64,000 bases of DNA, taken from assembly GCF_030211955.1 (NCBI RefSeq), contig NZ_JASODI010000006.1, forward strand, positions 1-64,000. Direction: 5' to 3'. Made by a program: the position numbers and the translations under genes. The DNA is from Corynebacterium frankenforstense. Lineage in GTDB: Bacteria > Actinomycetota > Actinomycetes > Mycobacteriales > Mycobacteriaceae. Shown here one piece after another: positions 1 to 9,593 of the stretch. Each line of letters opens with the position of its first letter. Within the stretch, counting starts at the first letter, position 1. A model generated the notes under the pieces. That model was not told the origin of the DNA. It did not search any database and was given only the letters and a program-made list of their open reading frames with translations.

Positions 1-3000
1 TGGCGCGGGGAGGACGCCCACGTATCAAACATATAGGGCGTCTTTTGGGGCTCATCCCCGCTGGCGCGGGGAGGACCATATCGGCCAATTCGGCCAAATA
101 CTTCACAACGGCTCATCCCCGCTGGCGCGGGGAGGACGCCCACGTATCAAACATATAGGGCGTCTTTTGGGGCTCATCCCCGCTGGCGCGGGGAGGACCG
201 GCGATGATGGTTTCTCTGTCACGCCGGAGCGGGCTCATCCCCGCTGGCGCGGGGAGGACTCGCCGGAGGTGATGATCCGCCCCGATGATGGGGGCTCATC
301 CCCGCTGGCGCGGGGAGGACTTGGTAGAAATAACATCGCCCTCTTCGTCAAACGGCTCATCCCCGCTGGCGCGGGGAGGACGTGACCACACCAAAAGCCC
401 GCCGGGCCGGTCAGGGCTCATCCCCGCTGGCGCGGGGAGGACGCTCGGCGCGATCCGGTGCGGCCGGACGACTCGGGCTCATCCCCGCTGGCGCGGGGAG
501 GACACCTTCCACTGCGCGGCGCGCACCGCCGCACTGGGCTCATCCCCGCTGGCGCGGGGAGGACGATGGTGAGAGCGGTTTTCCAGGTGACGCATGGGGC
601 TCATCCCCGCTGGCGCGGGGAGGACACTCAAAATGCGGTGTCCGCGAGGACGTCCCGGGGCTCATCCCCGCTGGCGCGGGGAGGACCCAAAAATCGAGCC
701 ACCCAAGAAAATATTCGACGGCTCATCCCCGCTGGCGCGGGGAGGACTACACCTGGCGAAACAAAGGCGCTGATGTTCCGGGCTCATCCCCGCTGGCGCG
801 GGGAGGACTCGCTCGGGCTTCACGCCAAGAAGATCCAGATAGGCTCATCCCCGCTGGCGCGGGGAGGACGCGGCCGCGATCCGGCCGGCGGCCTGCACGG
901 CGGGCTCATCCCCGCTGGCGCGGGGAGGACGCGTCGACGAGGGTCAGGTACTGGCCGGCGGAGGGCTCATCCCCGCTGGCGCGGGGAGGACGGCCGAGCC
1001 ACCCGTCGACAGTCTCCGGGGTGGGGCTCATCCCCGCTGGCGCGGGGAGGACGCCTCGGTGAGGTCCGCCTCGGCCTGCTTGACCGGCTCATCCCCGCTG
1101 GCGCGGGGAGGACACCACCTGGATGAAGCAGATGATCGGCTACGGCGGCTCATCCCCGCTGGCGCGGGGAGGACTGCCTCCGGGAAGCGTCCGGTCCGGG
1201 TGGATGGGGCTCATCCCCGCTGGCGCGGGGAGGACTGCGGGCCGACGTGGCCCATGGCCCAGCCGGAGGGCTCATCCCCGCTGGCGCGGGGAGGACGTCC
1301 CGTCGCCGCCGTGCTTGAACACGAGGAACGGCTCATCCCCGCTGGCGCGGGGAGGACCACGGACCCATACGGATACGACGGTGGAGGGGGGGCTCATCCC
1401 CGCTGGCGCGGGGAGGACTACGGCGGAACTACCGCCGATGCCGTCGAGGCAGGCTCATCCCCGCTGGCGCGGGGAGGACGACGACGTGTCCTGCTCCGGC
1501 CATCCGGTCTACGGCTCATCCCCGCTGGCGCGGGGAGGACAGTCCTACCCGCCGCGGCCCGCAGGCTCAGAAGGGCTCATCCCCGCTGGCGCGGGGAGGA
1601 CTCAATCGGCTTAAGCGTGACCCGGCCGGTCACCGGCTCATCCCCGCTGGCGCGGGGAGGACTTTCGAGGTCGTAGGAGGTTAGTGTGACGAACGGGCTC
1701 ATCCCCGCTGGCGCGGGGAGGACCGCACCCGGCCACGCCAGTAGACGGACCCCGACGGCTCATCCCCGCTGGCGCGGGGAGGACGCCGCCGGGGTCAAGT
1801 TCGGGTTCGTGTGGCAGGGCTCATCCCCGCTGGCGCGGGGAGGACTCCCCACCAACCTGCCTAGATCGCGCCGGTGATCGGCTCATCCCCGCTGGCGCGG
1901 GGAGGACCCGGCCGGTGCGGAGCCCGGCACGGACGCCGAGGGCTCATCCCCGCTGGCGCGGGGAGGACGAACTGCTCGACGTGGACGACCGGCAGCGGGC
2001 GGGCTCATCCCCGCTGGCGCGGGGAGGACGTCGGCTCCCGCTTCCAGACCGGTGAGCCGATCGGCTCATCCCCGCTGGCGCGGGGAGGACCGGTGCCAGT
2101 CGTCCACATCACGGCGCGTGAGCGGCTCATCCCCGCTGGCGCGGGGAGGACCCTGCGGGTGACCAGGTGGTGCGGGGCCAGGACGGCTCATCCCCGCTGG
2201 CGCGGGGAGGACGGACGCCCGGGAGGCGCGCCGTCGGTTGGACGGGGCTCATCCCCGCTGGCGCGGGGAGGACCGGGTCCCAAATGTCGTCAAACCCGGG
2301 GTCCTTGGGCTCATCCCCGCTGGCGCGGGGAGGACCTAGTCGGCGCCATTCGGCGAGCCCCTCGGTGGGGCTCATCCCCGCTGGCGCGGGGAGGACTCCA
2401 CACCACGGCCGTGAAGGTCGCGGCTGGGGGGCTCATCCCCGCTGGCGCGGGGAGGACCACGACGGGCTTATGTCGTGGTGGGAGGATGAGGGCTCATCCC
2501 CGCTGGCGCGGGGAGGACTGATGATCCATGAGGCCGCCCAATTCGCCGATGGGCTCATCCCCGCTGGCGCGGGGAGGACAACATGGCATTAACCTGGGCC
2601 GGATCATCCGCGGGCTCATCCCCGCTGGCGCGGGGAGGACTGTGCCGAATGCCATTGTGCTCAATGAGGCCGAGGCTCATCCCCGCTGGCGCGGGGAGGA
2701 CCAGGTCCTCGAGGACAAGGAAGTCCTCATGCACGGCTCATCCCCGCTGGCGCGGGGAGGACGTGGCGAAGGCCTACGTGGCCCGCGTCCACAAGGGCTC
2801 ATCCCCGCTGGCGCGGGGAGGACAGGCCGCGTTCTACCCCCTGGATTCGCGGGTGGGGCTCATCCCCGCTGGCGCGGGGAGGACAACGCCACGGTCCTCG
2901 CGAACCCTCACTGCAACGGCTCATCCCCGCTGGCGCGGGGAGGACTCGATCTCGGCGAGCCGTCGGAGTTTCTCATCGGGCTCATCCCCGCTGGCGCGGG

Positions 3001-4959
3001 GAGGACGGTGAGCTCGCATGTCTCTTAACTACCGCAAGCGGCTCATCCCCGCTGGCGCGGGGAGGACGGGCCGTTGCCGTCGAGGTGATCGGCGATGTTC
3101 GGCTCATCCCCGCTGGCGCGGGGAGGACTGTCTTTTGTGGTTGTGCACCATAATGCGGGTGGGCTCATCCCCGCTGGCGCGGGGAGGACCACCCAGTAGG
3201 TCTTGTTGGCGGCGCTCGTTCGGGCTCATCCCCGCTGGCGCGGGGAGGACACGGAGATCGCCTACACCGACGGCGAGTTGGACGGCTCATCCCCGCTGGC
3301 GCGGGGAGGACCGCGTCGGTTATGTGCAGCGTGAGCGAGGACGGGGCTCATCCCCGCTGGCGCGGGGAGGACCGCGCTCGTTTTGGCCTACAACCGGTCT
3401 GAGACGGCTCATCCCCGCTGGCGCGGGGAGGACCTTTCCGCCGAGATTGGTGCGGACCTGGAGAAGGGCTCATCCCCGCTGGCGCGGGGAGGACTTGGAA
3501 TTGCGGGTAATCAGTGTGATGTCCCGCGGCTCATCCCCGCTGGCGCGGGGAGGACGCGGTGTCGGAACCGGGCAGCACCGGAAACACCGGCTCATCCCCG
3601 CTGGCGCGGGGAGGACTTCGCTTTTGCGGCATGATATAATTCCCTCATGGGCTCATCCCCGCTGGCGCGGGGAGGACTGGAATCCGCCCGTGAGTCCGAG
3701 AAGTCGGCGCGGCTCATCCCCGCTGGCGCGGGGAGGACTACGTATGACGCTTTCGGTTGGGAGATTGACCGGGCTCATCCCCGCTGGCGCGGGGAGGACT
3801 CCGCGGCACCGAGGGCGGCCGCACGCTGACGGGGCTCATCCCCGCTGGCGCGGGGAGGACCTGGCCCTGATGGCCGGCGCCTACGTGATGGTGGGGCTCA
3901 TCCCCGCTGGCGCGGGGAGGACCCCGCGCGGCGAGCAGGGCTCCCCCGGCTCCGGGGCTCATCCCCGCTGGCGCGGGGAGGACGACGGTGCGGTCATGGA
4001 GGTCACCCCGAAGATCGGCTCATCCCCGCTGGCGCGGGGAGGACGGTAGTGCGCCGGAGGATTTCGACCGCATGACGGGCTCATCCCCGCTGGCGCGGGG
4101 AGGACATGCCGCAGAAAGCAAGCCCAGGTCCGGGCACCGGCTCATCCCCGCTGGCGCGGGGAGGACGACCGCGCCGCCCGCGCCGCCGCCCGCGCCGAGG
4201 GCTCATCCCCGCTGGCGCGGGGAGGACAGCTCCGAGGCGAGCCTTTCGGAGAGGTTGCTGGGCTCATCCCCGCTGGCGCGGGGAGGACCGGCCGTGGCGC
4301 TTCACGCTCGGCCAGAAACGCGGCTCATCCCCGCTGGCGCGGGGAGGACAAGTAGTGCTGCGCGGCAGCGACCTCGGGAATGGGCTCATCCCCGCTGGCG
4401 CGGGGAGGACGACCGGGCCTAAACGGACAACGAGACGACCAGAGGCTCATCCCCGCTGGCGCGGGGAGGACAAGGTCGGCAATCTAGGCGGCGGCGGGTA
4501 TTACGGCTCATCCCCGCTGGCGCGGGGAGGACGCTCGGCCTCTGCCGAACCTCTGTCCTTCTTGCGGCTCATCCCCGCTGGCGCGGGGAGGACTTCGATC
4601 GAAGAAGAGCGCCGGTTCAGAAACACGGCTCATCCCCGCTGGCGCGGGGAGGACGGCTTCACGCCAAGAAGATCCAGATAGGCGGGGGGCTCATCCCCGC
4701 TGGCGCGGGGAGGACTGCTGACGGCCAGGCAGATGGCCGACGACGAGAGGCTCATCCCCGCTGGCGCGGGGAGGACCTCATGATCTTCAAGGCGTTGTCG
4801 ATCTTCGGGGGCTCATCCCCGCTGGCGCGGGGAGGACTTTCCGCCCGCGAGTCCGGGACAACGTGAGGCGGGCTCATCCCCGCTGGCGCGGGGAGGACAC
4901 CGAGCGCTTCCTGCGGAAGTCGGGTGCACAGGGCTCATCCCCGCTGGCGCGGGGAGGAC
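1..4959 (-). CRISPR. Type I-E CRISPR array, 82 repeats, 81 spacers, truncated by window start
   Basis: The 28-bp repeat reads GGCTCATCCCCGCTGGC then GCGGGGAGGAC on the plus strand. Its reverse complement, beginning GTCCTCCCCGCGCCAGC and ending GGATGAGCC, matches the type I-E consensus, so transcription is on the minus strand from the cas2 side. I count 81 full repeats (49-76 to 4932-4959) plus a partial one at 1-15; all appear identical. The period is 61 bp, so spacers are 33 nt, except three of 34 nt (1846-1879, 2274-2307, 3861-3894). The leader-proximal, newest spacer is 4899-4931. The array continues to the left beyond the window. Spacers 16-48 and 138-170 are identical. Open reading frames across the array only reflect the repeat and are not genes. 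Confidence 0.98.
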
Positions 4960-5028
4960 ACTTGCAGAGCTGCAGCTTTAGGAGCCTGAACCCCATTCTA
5001 GATACGACTTGTCCGCGGAAGCCCGACT
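4960..5028 (-). promoter_or_regulatory. CRISPR leader
   Basis: These roughly 70 bp lie between the first repeat and the cas2 stop codon, the expected leader position in type I-E loci. The leader should hold the array promoter and the sequence guiding Cas1-Cas2 integration. It is not notably AT-rich. On the minus strand a TATCTAGAAT stretch (about 4994-5003) could supply a -10 box, but no convincing -35 is visible, so the promoter is uncertain. Confidence 0.7.
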
Positions 5029-5382
5029 CTAACCGTGCGGACGACGGGCTCGGCGGGCATTTCTAGCGATACTCCAGCCGGTGTTTCTCCGCGCCGTCCT
5101 GCCGCGGGCTTTGGTATCACGCATCATCAGCGTCAATCCATCGAAGTCGGTCGGTGTCCAATCGCTCAGATGCGTGCGGAATTCCATTCCCTGTTCGTTG
5201 TCACTGGAATAAACCAGAATCGCTCTACCCTGCTGGAGAAGATCCTCGGTTCGATCCCACAGCAGATCACGGACCCGGGCAGAGGGCCTACCCACGAATA
5301 CGCCAGGCGCGACCTCCATAAGCCATTTCGTCAGATCTCCGCGCAACCCCGCCGGACAGGCGGTCACCACGAGAACCATCAT
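5029..5382 (-). CDS. cas2: Type I-E Cas2 (Cas2e)
   Basis: Cas2 pairs with Cas1 as the structural bridge of the spacer-integration complex. The 117-residue product begins [15 protein letters not shown], which is typical of the Cas2e subfamily, and continues with a [12 protein letters not shown] segment matching the conserved first half of the fold. The start is placed at an ATG overlapping the cas1 stop codon; a TTG one codon upstream and a second ATG one codon downstream are alternatives. It is the last gene of the operon and sits next to the leader, the standard type I-E arrangement. The C-terminal tail is arginine-rich and looks unstructured. Confidence 0.95.
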   Translation of the reverse strand: MMVLVVTACPAGLRGDLTKWLMEVAPGVFVGRPSARVRDLLWDRTEDLLQQGRAILVYSSDNEQGMEFRTHLSDWTPTDFDGLTLMMRDTKARGRTARRNTGWSIARNARRARRPHG

Positions 5383-6326
5383 CAATGCATCACCGGATCA
5401 TCCTCTGGCCCCCAGTTCACCCCGGATGCAATGACCTCAAGCTCGTTCCACAACATAAGGTCCACATCAACAAGTTCCGCTCCCTCGACTTTCATCAGCG
5501 AATAAAGGTCCCGAACCATACGCTTCATCACACGCAATTTCTTCACCTTGTGCCGGAGCGCTCGGCGTACTCTTCCGCCAATTTCTCCGTCGGGTGCGCC
5601 AGCGCATTCAAACGCAGCGGGGATAGCGGTCTCCGCCTTGTAGAGATCGGCGATGTCATAAACGAAAGCCCGGTCGGTGCCCGTGTGCACAACCCCGAGG
5701 GAGGGCACAAATCCGAGTCCTACGATGACGGCATGCGTGATCCCGTACAAGGCGGCGTTTGCAGTGGTCAACGCGCGGTTTATCGGATCTCCGGCGTCAA
5801 AGTCGTTCGGGTCGTATCGGCGACGGTTCCAGTCGACGCCGGTGCGCTCCGCTTCCGCGGCGTAAATGCGCTTAACCCTGGCGCCCTCTCGGCCCCGAAG
5901 CTGCGACATCGTCAACCTGGAGACATCCTCACCGGGGAAGCGCATGCCATACATCTCGCGGGCACATTGGAGACGGCGACGTTGGTTCGTCACGATCCGG
6001 GCCTGCGCCTCAGCCATCCGGGAGGACTTCGCCGGCGGCCTCCCGTGCGCGTAGTACCGCACGCCACCTGTACCGACCCAGACGACCGTGCACCCGGCGT
6101 CGCCAAGCAACGCAATCGCGGCGTTGGTGATCCTGGTACCCGGCCCCAGCATCAACACGGAAAGCGTGGTCGCAGGTACGTGAGCGATGCCCCGACTGTC
6201 CAGGACGGTCAGTGCGTTGTCCTTCCTGTTGACGACCGCCCGTTCCACGTAGAGGAAAGTCAGGCGGTCCTCCATGCGCGCGAGTTCACGGCGCACGATC
6301 GGAATTTCGCTGGGTGTCCTTGGCAT
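5382..6326 (-). CDS. cas1: Type I-E Cas1 integrase
   Basis: Cas1 catalyses integration of new spacers at the leader end of the array. The 314-residue protein has the conserved catalytic set: Glu147 in [10 protein letters not shown], His214 in GVVHTG and Asp227 in VYDIADLYK. The length fits the family (about 305 in E. coli). I chose the ATG at 6326 because the protein then starts [15 protein letters not shown], as in other Cas1e proteins; an upstream in-frame start would run into cas6e. It lies 17 bp after the cas6e stop and overlaps cas2. The His in LYGITHAV is not the catalytic position and is not a defect. Confidence 0.97.
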   Translation of the reverse strand: MPRTPSEIPIVRRELARMEDRLTFLYVERAVVNRKDNALTVLDSRGIAHVPATTLSVLMLGPGTRITNAAIALLGDAGCTVVWVGTGGVRYYAHGRPPAKSSRMAEAQARIVTNQRRRLQCAREMYGMRFPGEDVSRLTMSQLRGREGARVKRIYAAEAERTGVDWNRRRYDPNDFDAGDPINRALTTANAALYGITHAVIVGLGFVPSLGVVHTGTDRAFVYDIADLYKAETAIPAAFECAGAPDGEIGGRVRRALRHKVKKLRVMKRMVRDLYSLMKVEGAELVDVDLMLWNELEVIASGVNWGPEDDPVMH

Positions 6327-6343
6327 CTTTAGGGGTACCTGTC

Positions 6344-7006
6344 TTAATGCGGCTGCGCCAGTGTCAGCAGACCACACCCGTAGGCTTTGGCCTTGCCCAA
6401 TCCGTTAACGAGAGTCGACCTCAATGCGTCGACGTCAGTCACTTCAAGGACGCCGTCGAAACGCGCGGTCCGCACAGTGACCGTCCGGTCCCTTCTCCGG
6501 AACCTGAGGTTGGCTCTCTCCACCACTCGTGCGGTAGGCGGACATCCGTCTTCGTCGGACCCGGCCACGGAGAATCCCGCGTTAACGGACTTCTTGATCA
6601 ACCAGTCCAGCTGTTGCTCCGGGGTGACGTGCGGCACGACTTTGCCTCGGGTACCACGGTCGCCGGCCTTGCTCATGACCGGATTGGCCACTAGCTCGAA
6701 ATGCCAGTGCTGCCCTTTCTTGAGTGCAGCGAGGAATCGTGTGTACTCCGCGGTTTGCGCCGGCCGTGTCGCCCACCCGGCCTGTTCGACCAGGCCGGTG
6801 GCATCCGGCTGCTCAGGCCCCACGACATAGAGAACATGCTCGTGGCCCCGATGATCGACCCTCCACAGCACCCGGGCATCGTCTTGCTCGATGTCCGGCG
6901 GAAAAGTCGCCCGCACCGCCGCGTGCATGGCCTGCGGATTGGTGAGGAGCTTCCGCGCCTGCCTGCGCTGCGGGTTGATCAGAACCCTGGTCAGTGTCGC
7001 CGTCAC
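6344..7006 (-). CDS. cas6e: Cas6e crRNA endoribonuclease (CasE)
   Basis: Cas6e cuts the repeat hairpin of the pre-crRNA and stays bound to the 3' handle in Cascade. The 220-residue protein has the family's N-terminal histidine (His28, in QAMHAAVRATFP) expected in the active site. Near the C-terminus is the glycine-rich loop GLGKAKAYGCGLL that contacts RNA. The start is a GTG overlapping the cas5e stop codon (GTGA), the same coupling seen at other junctions in this operon. The strong GC hairpin in every repeat (CCCCGC / GCGGGG) is its predicted substrate. Confidence 0.95.
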   Translation of the reverse strand: MTATLTRVLINPQRRQARKLLTNPQAMHAAVRATFPPDIEQDDARVLWRVDHRGHEHVLYVVGPEQPDATGLVEQAGWATRPAQTAEYTRFLAALKKGQHWHFELVANPVMSKAGDRGTRGKVVPHVTPEQQLDWLIKKSVNAGFSVAGSDEDGCPPTARVVERANLRFRRRDRTVTVRTARFDGVLEVTDVDALRSTLVNGLGKAKAYGCGLLTLAQPH

Positions 7007-7701
7007 GCTGAGATCACCGCCTCGAAGAACGGGTCGTCGGAGCGCCCCTCGGGGTTGTCGACGATCACCGGTTCATCCTGGACGACTTCACGCCAGGAGT
7101 AACGGCGGTGTTCCTGAGCGAAGGACACGGGGACGTCCTGATGCGGAACGCCTTCCTCACCGGGGTCCGCATCCCGGTAGATCGGAAGCGAGACACTCCG
7201 CGTGCGCTCACGTCGGTGCGATCGACTCGCCTGCCAGGGGGTGTCTCTGAGTGCGGCGACCGCATCACCGTCATGCACCCCGATCACGAGGCCGGCGGGG
7301 ACCGGGCAGTTACGGCGCCCGAGGAACAACGGGAAACGCGGCTTCCGCAGCGCTTCGGCCAGATTCTCGAGGAGATCACGGTCGTCGGCCTCGATCGCCG
7401 CGACGAACACGGCATCGGCCAGGTAGTAACGGGTCACCAGACTCGTCCCGCCCCCGGACTGCCATTCCTGTGCCGTCTGATAGTCCCGGAGAAGGGAACC
7501 CGGCTGATCCACGCGGACAGCGAACCGCAGACCTGCCAGATCCGTGACCGGCTCAGAGCGCCGCCGACCCTGAGCGGCGGCGAGCATCCCGATCACACCC
7601 GACTTGGTGGGGACCTGGCCGGTGGCACGAATCTTGTATCGGCTGGAGTCGCCCCAGGCCTGCATCGGCCCCTTCAGCAGCAGTAGCAGTGTCGCGGTCA
7701 C
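7003..7701 (-). CDS. cas5e: Cas5e Cascade subunit (CasD)
   Basis: Cas5e caps the 5' handle of the crRNA in Cascade. The 232-residue product starts MTATLLLLLKGPMQAWG, followed by SSRYKIRATGQVPTKSGVIGML, the characteristic Cas5 N-terminal block with the substrate-handling loop. A later FLGRRNCPV segment matches the family. It starts with a GTG overlapping the cas7e stop (GTGA) and overlaps cas6e in the same way. Length and position between cas7e and cas6e are as expected. Confidence 0.95.
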   Translation of the reverse strand: MTATLLLLLKGPMQAWGDSSRYKIRATGQVPTKSGVIGMLAAAQGRRRSEPVTDLAGLRFAVRVDQPGSLLRDYQTAQEWQSGGGTSLVTRYYLADAVFVAAIEADDRDLLENLAEALRKPRFPLFLGRRNCPVPAGLVIGVHDGDAVAALRDTPWQASRSHRRERTRSVSLPIYRDADPGEEGVPHQDVPVSFAQEHRRYSWREVVQDEPVIVDNPEGRSDDPFFEAVISA

Positions 7702-8861
7702 CGGGCCTCATCCTCCAGCGAAAGTTCGCGGACGAGCACCTCGTGGAGCTGGCCGCCGAGCTCCGGCAGCGTCGTCGCCTTCGCGTCGAGCTCCTCGAAG
7801 GGCTTGCGCAGATCGCCCAGCCCGATGAGGAAGGCTGCGACGGGGACGAACCCGTACTGCTGCTCGATCTCGCGTTCCTCCGCCGCGAGGCGACGCGCGG
7901 CCACCGCGCGTCGCCCTTCATCCTGCTCTGCGACGACGGGCTCCTCGAAGGCGTTGACCAGGGAGACTGGGCGCGTGTCCCGGACAGCGACGTAGACCAG
8001 CTCCGGGAGGGTCTGGTTGGCGAAGGTGTTCAGCTTGCCGGTGGGCATACTCTTGATGAAGGCGTCGACGAACGCCTCCGCCGCGGTGACAGCGGCGGAA
8101 GCATCACCGAGGTTCTCCGCCAGGGAGTCCAAGGAGACATTGGCGTAGCGGTACAGGGTCGATGACATCATCTGGACCGTGCCGATCATGCCGGCACCGG
8201 TCTCGGCCTCGTCCTCGTCGAGGTCGTCCACCGCGGTGAAGTAGTCGAATTCCGGCTCAGAGGCGTGCACGCCGATGGCGTGAGCGACCTGGACGGACGC
8301 GTCGACGTTGTAGTCCGCGTCATCTGCGACCATACGACCGAACATCGCGATGTCTACGGAGTGGTCGGTGTTGAAGAGCTTCTTGGCGTCTGTCTTCTTG
8401 ATCTTCTCCCCGTCAGCGTCGACGACCGCCTGGGCGATGTTGTGGATCTGCTGCTTGCTCAGGAAGAGCAGGTAGCCGGTCTTGGCGAGCTCACGCCGGT
8501 GGTCGTCGTCCAGCTCATCGTCCTCGGGAGCGTTCTTCGGGTCGACGAGTTTGATCTTCAGGGTCTTGAACACCGCCGAGGCCTCGGAGACCGCACGGTC
8601 ATCGGGCCACGCGTCCTCGCCACCGATCTCCTGGATCTCGTCCACCACCAGGTCGAGCACCCGCTTGGTGCGGAACCCGACCATCGCCGGGTCGAAGTCC
8701 TCCTCGAAGGTCCTGCGGATCGCGCGCTTCCACGACTGCGAGGAGACACGCTGACGAGGGACGCCGCCGAATACGGCGGACTTGGGCGCGCCGGTGTCGT
8801 CCCGGTTGATCAGGCTCGGCGGCAGCGACTGCAGTGCGTGGATGTCGAGGATGAGGGGCAT
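7698..8861 (-). CDS. cas7e: Cas7e Cascade backbone (CasC)
   Basis: Cas7e forms the six-subunit backbone that holds the crRNA spacer. The 387-residue protein begins MPLILDIHALQSLPPSLINRD and has VPRQRVSSQSWKRAIR, the conserved N-terminal RNA-binding block of the CasC/Cse4 family. The ATG at 8861 is preceded by an AAAGGAAA ribosome-binding site. An 87-bp gap separates it from cse2, the only sizeable gap in the Cascade block, so it may have its own ribosome loading to meet the higher stoichiometry of Cas7; that last point is inference. Confidence 0.96.
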   Translation of the reverse strand: MPLILDIHALQSLPPSLINRDDTGAPKSAVFGGVPRQRVSSQSWKRAIRRTFEEDFDPAMVGFRTKRVLDLVVDEIQEIGGEDAWPDDRAVSEASAVFKTLKIKLVDPKNAPEDDELDDDHRRELAKTGYLLFLSKQQIHNIAQAVVDADGEKIKKTDAKKLFNTDHSVDIAMFGRMVADDADYNVDASVQVAHAIGVHASEPEFDYFTAVDDLDEDEAETGAGMIGTVQMMSSTLYRYANVSLDSLAENLGDASAAVTAAEAFVDAFIKSMPTGKLNTFANQTLPELVYVAVRDTRPVSLVNAFEEPVVAEQDEGRRAVAARRLAAEEREIEQQYGFVPVAAFLIGLGDLRKPFEELDAKATTLPELGGQLHEVLVRELSLEDEAR

Positions 8862-8948
8862 GTCATGTTTCCTTTCGGAGGTCGCCGGGAGTGTTTCCCG
8901 GCGTGGGTTGATTCTGGATTCGAGGTGTCGGTACCCGGACCAGCCGGG

Positions 8949-9593
8949 CTAGGCGGTCGGGTGGCTTTCGGCCCGCCGGTTCTTCCGGTACGGGGCGAGC
9001 GCGAAGTCGCGCCCCCACCGCAGCAGGACGCCGTCGCGGTGTCGGGGGTTCATCAGGGCCCGGAGATCCCGGGCGAAGGCCCCGTAGTCGAAGCCGAGCT
9101 GCTGACCGCGCAGCAGCGTGATCAGCGACCGGACATGGGTGAGACGGGAATGCGGATTCTGCGCCAGCAACAGCGCGTCGAAACGGGGCTTCATGGACTT
9201 GGATTCGCTGCGTGCGGCGAGCAGGCCGCAGGCGGTGGCGAAGGAGGTCCCACGAACGTGCACCGGTGCCGTCGCGCTCTGCATGTGCAGAGCGAACAAC
9301 GCCAGCGCCTGGTAGGCCGCCTCCTCGGACGGGGACGGCCCGTCCTGGGTGCCGACCTCGTTCTCGGTGAGGACCGGATCCATCACGCCCAGGACCCGCT
9401 CCAGGGCGAGCGGGTCCGACAGCGCCGGCCGCCCTGCACCACGCCGCAGCTCAGCGAGCACGCCCCTGGCTGCTGGTGCCCGGCCGCCACCGGAGAGATA
9501 GTCGTTCTGCAACCGGTTGACCGTCACACCGACGGCGACGGCGAGTGGCGCACGCTCCTCCGCGTGTGTCTGGGTTTCTGACATCTTCGTCAC
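8949..9593 (-). CDS. cse2: Cse2 Cascade small subunit (CasB)
   Basis: Cse2 is present as a dimer along the belly of Cascade and stabilises the R-loop. The 214-residue protein is mostly helical, with RPALSDPLALERVLGVMDP and an ALALFALHMQS segment typical of the CasB family. A basic patch, HSRLTHVRSLITLLRGQQ, would face nucleic acid. The start is a GTG overlapping the cse1 stop (GTGA); an ATG three codons later, with GAGGAG 11 nt upstream, is an alternative. Its place between cse1 and cas7e supports the call as much as the sequence does. Confidence 0.92.
   Translation of the reverse strand: MTKMSETQTHAEERAPLAVAVGVTVNRLQNDYLSGGGRAPAARGVLAELRRGAGRPALSDPLALERVLGVMDPVLTENEVGTQDGPSPSEEAAYQALALFALHMQSATAPVHVRGTSFATACGLLAARSESKSMKPRFDALLLAQNPHSRLTHVRSLITLLRGQQLGFDYGAFARDLRALMNPRHRDGVLLRWGRDFALAPYRKNRRAESHPTA

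Noticed and set aside
4139..4199. GC-repetitive spacer (GACCGCGCCGCCCGCGCCG...) as a self-targeting spacer
   Set aside because: It is low complexity and could match many GC-rich sites by chance; no exact match was seen in the window.
167..5066. Many overlapping plus-strand reading frames with repeating SSPLARGG, AHPRWRGED and LIPAGAGRT peptides
   Set aside because: These are translations of the CRISPR repeat in three frames. No start signals or codon pattern support them as genes.
5712..5780. Possible loss of the Cas1 catalytic glutamate, because LYGITHAV has His where E. coli has Glu
   Set aside because: The catalytic Glu is the one in RGREGARV, which is present; the His position is not catalytic.
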